Shown: one piece after another, positions 6,766 through 7,380 of the stretch
Numbering within the stretch: position 1 is the first letter of the stretch
Layout of the letters: every line of letters starts with the position of its first letter
Origin: Chloroflexota bacterium
GTDB lineage: Bacteria; Chloroflexota; Anaerolineae; B4-G1; SLSP01
Direction of reading: 5' to 3'
Assembly (NCBI GenBank): GCA_022707665.1
Contig: JAKJAE010000125.1
Span: forward strand, 1 to 7,380
Length of the DNA stretch: 7,380 bases
Translations under genes and position numbers: made by a program
The notes under the pieces: model-generated
The model's input: the letters and a program-made list of their open reading frames with translations, nothing else
The model's database searches: none
What the model was told of the DNA's origin: nothing

Positions 6766-7380
6766 CTAGACTTGGTCCGGGTTGGCGCGGGCACGCTGCC
6801 GTGCGCCGACGCGTGCCAGAATCAAGCCCAACTCATAGAGCAGGATGAACGGGCCTGTGACGAGAAGCAACGTGACCGGGTCCGTGGTCGGCGTGATGAC
6901 AGCGGCGAAAATGACGGCCATGAACCACACAACACGCCGTCCGGCTGATAGCTGCTTTGCGGTCAGCAGGCCCAGCCGTGCCACAAGGTACACCAAGAGC
7001 GGGGTCTCAAAGATAAGGCCCATCCATACGACGAGGGTCGTGACAAAGGAGAGATAGCTCTCAAGTGAGTAACTTGGCTCAACAACCTCGCCGAGGAATC
7101 CCATCAACACAGGAAGACTCAGGGGCATCAGGACCTGAAGGGTGAACACACCACCGAGAATGAAGAACACGACGGCAGCCGGTATGAACGTCATCACGAT
7201 GCTGCGCTCATTCTTGTACAAGCCTGGAGCCGCGAAGGCATAGATCTGGTAGAGAATCACCGGCAACGAGACTCCAAATCCAGCCGCCAGGGCAACCTTG
7301 AAGTAGACGATGGGCGCTTCGGTCGGGCTGAGAACGATCACCGTGCTACCCTGGAGGGGAGAGACCAACCATCCAACAAT
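6766..7380 (-). CDS. tatC: Sec-independent protein translocase subunit TatC, partial (N-terminus beyond the window)
   Basis: This is the polytopic receptor core of the twin-arginine translocase, which binds RR signal peptides of folded exported proteins. The frame is open to the window edge (IVGWLVSPLQG...), so about 45 N-terminal residues are missing and 204 are visible. Family motifs are SPTEAPIVYFKVAL, the strongly conserved YAFAAPGLYKNER loop (codons around 7207-7238) and GLIFETPLLVYLVARLGLL. AAVITPTTDPVTLLLVTGPFILLYE follows near the end. The conserved Phe and Glu of the first loop are 9 residues apart, as F94/E103 are in E. coli, and the Glu of IFETP is 67 residues further on, as E170 is. 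Several membrane helices are evident. The gene ends in TAG at 6766-6768, 37 bases before the propeller-peptidase gene, with which it probably forms a transcription unit. No tatA or tatB is visible here. Confidence 0.95.
   Translation of the reverse strand: MVGWLVSPLQGSTVIVLSPTEAPIVYFKVALAAGFGVSLPVILYQIYAFAAPGLYKNERSIVMTFIPAAVVFFILGGVFTLQVLMPLSLPVLMGFLGEVVEPSYSLESYLSFVTTLVVWMGLIFETPLLVYLVARLGLLTAKQLSAGRRVVWFMAVIFAAVITPTTDPVTLLLVTGPFILLYELGLILARVGARQRARANPDQV

Overview
The window looks like chromosomal DNA of a GC-rich bacterium (my estimate is about 60% GC). The proteins resemble those of Chloroflexota: long NuoL/M/N subunits, a membrane-anchored PD40 beta-propeller behind a proline/threonine-rich linker, and GTG/TTG starts. 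That placement is inferred from protein style, not from a search. There are no RNA genes, insertion sequences, CRISPR arrays or gene-free stretches over 300 bases; every intergenic gap is under 40 bases.

The left two thirds (1-4898) is read on the + strand. It starts inside the 3' end of nuoL and continues through complete nuoM and nuoN, the three antiporter-like proton-pumping membrane subunits of respiratory complex I, in the usual L-M-N order with short gaps and visible ribosome binding sites. A GT4-family (GT-B fold) glycosyltransferase follows 39 bases after nuoN in the same reading frame. It probably works on a cell-surface glycan or glycolipid.

The right third (4918-7380) is read on the - strand and converges on the glycosyltransferase with only 19 bases between the stop codons. 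Its first gene is tatC, the twin-arginine translocase receptor subunit, which runs off the right edge. Downstream of it is a large membrane-anchored exported protein: a TolB-like PD40 beta-propeller of about six blades, followed by a C-terminal domain carrying all the signature residues of an M15 (VanY/VanX-type) zinc D,D-peptidase. This propeller-peptidase fusion is the most interesting item here.

Two genes carry an apparent frameshift: nuoL near position 300 and the propeller-peptidase gene near 5930. In both, the protein clearly resumes in another frame. Two such breaks in 7.4 kb, one of them in an essential-type respiratory gene, suggest sequence errors, but real lesions cannot be excluded. 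The tail of NuoL is also unusually long and holds three 26-residue repeats.
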